Source of the DNA: Utricularia gibba | Taxonomy: Eukaryota > Streptophyta > Magnoliopsida > Lamiales > Lentibulariaceae | NCBI GenBank assembly: GCA_002189035.1 | Contig: NEEC01000216.1 | Coordinates: 1 to 33,329, forward strand | Reading direction: 5' to 3' | Length of the DNA: 33,329 bases | Shown: positions 31,767 to 33,329 of the stretch, piece by piece | Layout: each line of letters opens with the position of its first letter | Position numbering within the stretch: position 1 is the first letter of the stretch | Program-made: the position numbers and the translations under genes | The notes under the pieces: generated by a model | The model's database searches: none | Told to the model about the DNA's origin: nothing | The model's input: only the letters and a program-made list of their open reading frames with translations

Positions 31767-32691
31767 AAGCTTGTCGTTTCTGGGCGGGTGATGTCTTTTG
31801 GAACTTCGTTCTGACCAAGGTTCGGTCTGACTCCTTTGCCACATCGGGTCCTACTCGACGAAAATCGTGATGCAGTTATTGAAGTTAGGATTCATGAGCA
31901 CCCAAAATGGTTTTCTCAACCGCATGCTTTATATTTGATAAGGCGCTCTCGTGGGGCAACGGTATCGAGCAGGAGGTCGAGTCGAGCTCGGGCCCAGTCA
32001 TTTGTAGCCCGGCAAAAAATTGATGCATTTATTAACGTTTTTATTAGGCTGCCTACATAGTTTCTCAAGGAAAAGCTTGTCGTTTCTGGCGGGTGATGTC
32101 GTTGGGAACTTCGTTCGACCCAAGGTTCGTCTGACTCCTTTGCCACATCGGGTCCTACTCGACGAAAATCGTGATGCAGTTATTGAAGTTAGGATGTCAT
32201 GAGCACCCAAAATGGTTTTCTCAACCGCATGCTTTATATTTGAGGAGGCGCTCTCGTGGGGCAACGGTATCGAGCAGGAGGTCGAGTCGAGCTCGGGCCC
32301 ATAGTCATTTGTAGCTCGGCAAAAAACTTGATGCATTTATTAACGTTGGTTTTAATAGGCCCTACATGGTTTCTCAAGGAAAAGCTTGTCGTTTTTGGGC
32401 GGGTGATTTCGTTGTGAACTTCGTTCTGACCCAAGGTTCGGTCTGTCTCCTTTGCCAAATCGGTCCTACTCGACGAAAATCGTGATGCAGTTATTGAAGT
32501 TAGGATTTCATGAGCACCCAAAATGGTTTTCTCAACCGCATGCTTTATATTTGATAAGGCGCTCTCGTGGGGCAACGGTATCGAGCAGAGGTCGAGTCGA
32601 GCTCGGGCCCATAGTCATTTGTAGCTCGGCAAAAAACTTGATGCATTTATTAACGTTGGTTTTAATAGGCCTACATGGTTTTCTCAAGGAA
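31496..32691. repeat. Four-unit block led by an M unit, copy 4 (1,196 bp)
   Basis: Unit 31496-31766 is a very short M unit. It is followed by a GTCTTTTGGAAC unit (31767; CCCAGTC, TTTTTATTAGG tail), an A1 unit (32073) and a GATTTCGTTG unit with GATAAGGCG (32382). This is the same four-step order as at 28118 and 29343. The unit at 32692 is not M form, so the series stops or is interrupted here. Confidence 0.7.
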
Positions 32692-33329
32692 AAGCTTGTC
32701 GTTTTTGGCGGGTGATGTCGTTGTGAACTTCGTTCTGACCCAAGGTTCGGTCTGACTCCTTTGCCACATCGGTCCTACTCGACGAAAATCGTGATGCAGT
32801 TATTGAAGTTAGGATGTCATGAGCACCCAAAATGGTTTTCTCAACCGCATGCTTTATATTTGATAAGGCGCTCTCGTGGGCAACGGTATCGAGCAGGAGG
32901 TCGAGTCGAGCTCGGGAGAGTCATTTGTAGCCCGGCAAAAATTGATGCATTTATTAACGTTGGTTTATTAGGCTGCCTACATAGTTTCTCAAGGAAAAGC
33001 TTGTCGTTTCTGGGCGGGTGATGTCAACTTCGTTCTGACCAAGGTTCGGTCTGACTCCTTTGCCACATCGGGTCCTACTCGACGAAAATCGTGATGCAGT
33101 TATTGAAGTTAGGATTTCATGAGCACCCAAAATGGTTTTCTCAACCGCATGCTTTATATTTGATAAGGCTCTCGTGGGGCAACGGTATCGAGCAGGAGGT
33201 CGAGTCGAGCTCGGGCCCATAGTCATTTGTAGCCGGCAAAAAAATTGATGCATTTATTAACGTTGGTTTTAATAGGCTGCCTAATAGTTTTCTCAAGGAA
33301 AAGCTTGTCGTTTTTGGCGGGTGATGTCG
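32692..33329. repeat. Last two complete units and partial unit at right edge
   Basis: Unit 32692-32996 has GAGCTCGGGAGAG, with CCC lost, and an ATTAGG tail. Unit 32997-33300 has GGGTGATGTCAACTTCG, missing about seven bases (GTTGTGA). The window ends 29 bases into the next unit, in GTGATGTCG. The array evidently continues past the right edge. Confidence 0.9.

Larger units (their letters stand above)
1..33329. repeat. Tandem satellite array, ~312-bp unit, about 108 copies, all head-to-tail
   Basis: Every stretch of the window is a copy of one unit of about 310 bp, all in one orientation, with no unique insert and no inverted copy. HindIII sites begin at 294, 601, 915, 1225, 1538, 1853, 2165, 2473, 2784, 3095, 3401, 3713, 4017, 4323, 4636, 4949, 5263, 5568, 5883, 6193, 6506, 6820, 7133, 7446, 7759, 8072, 8384, 8693, 9008, 9312, 9625, 9941, 10255, 10568, 10882 and continue at this spacing to 33301 (107 sites). 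Unit order from HindIII: AAGCTTGTCG, GTGATGTCGTTG, AACTTCGTTC, TCTGACTCC, the core, GAGCACCC, GGTTTTCTCAA, GCATGC, GCTCTCGTGG, GAGCTCG, GTCATTTGTAGC, an A-run, GATGCATT, then a variable tract. Such arrays are typical of plant centromeric or subtelomeric heterochromatin. The family name is not established here. Confidence 0.98.

Noticed and set aside
1-33329. CRISPR array
   Set aside because: Regular spacing suggests it at first, but the whole ~312-bp unit is repeated. There are no unique spacers between short repeats and no cas genes.
1-33329. 5S rRNA gene array or rDNA spacer subrepeats
   Set aside because: 5S arrays can have units of about 300-500 bp, but I found no 5S gene sequence or T-run terminator in the unit, and no 18S/28S sequence. 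A 33-kb run of one unit is too long for ordinary spacer subrepeats.
1-33329. Transposon, LTR or insertion sequence within the array
   Set aside because: No break in unit order, no target-site duplication, no terminal repeats, and no reverse transcriptase, integrase or transposase motif in any frame. The only large irregularity is the deletion at about 17965.
1-33329. Telomeric repeats, hinting at a chromosome end
   Set aside because: No run of TTTAGGG or TTAGGG was seen on either strand, so closeness to a telomere cannot be judged.

Overview
The whole 33,329-base window is one uninterrupted tandem satellite-DNA array. I see no gene, RNA gene, transposon or unique sequence anywhere in it. The unit is about 310 bp and all copies run in the same orientation. 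I located 107 HindIII sites (AAGCTT), one per unit. Of the 106 spacings, 105 fall between 271 and 316 bp, most often 312 or 313. The exception, 511 bp, is two units fused by an internal deletion. One block near the middle of the unit occurs 108 times and hardly changes. A full unit counted by hand is about 48% G+C.

This points to a eukaryotic chromosome in centromeric, pericentromeric or subtelomeric heterochromatin, most likely of a flowering plant: two-nucleosome-sized unit, HindIII ladder, CAAAA-type A-runs. The species cannot be fixed from the window. A weak candidate is the Silene X43.1/SacI subtelomeric family, which I remember only as having a unit slightly over 310 bp.

The unit is itself an old dimer. 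Its two halves (about 157 and 156 bp) align, with 29 of 43 columns identical in the best stretch and the same relative position for a shared GGTTTTCTCAA motif. Half A holds the near-invariant core. Half B holds most length variation. Linked variants define two main forms, A1-B1 (CCATAG, then CTTGATGC and GTGAAC) and A2-B2 (CCAGAG, then CGTTCGG, TTTCTG and CGGACC), plus minor forms K, M, Y and a PacI-site form.

Layout: 1-293 partial unit; 294-2783 irregular mix; 2784-4635 three A2/A1 dimers of 616-619 bp; 4636-10881 two adjacent copies of a ten-unit block, each 3,123 bp between HindIII sites; 10882-14929 mosaic of the same types; 14930-16791 two three-unit blocks (934 and 928 bp); 16792-28117 mosaic, including the fused unit; 28118-32691 blocks of four, four, three and four units, each led by a degenerate M unit; 32692-33329 further units, cut by the window end. 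Units average about 311 bp left of the fusion and about 307.5 bp right of it.

The interest is in repeat architecture: nested higher-order repeats, the dimeric origin of the unit, the contrast between a conserved core and a hypervariable tract, and deletion junctions. I found no new gene system.
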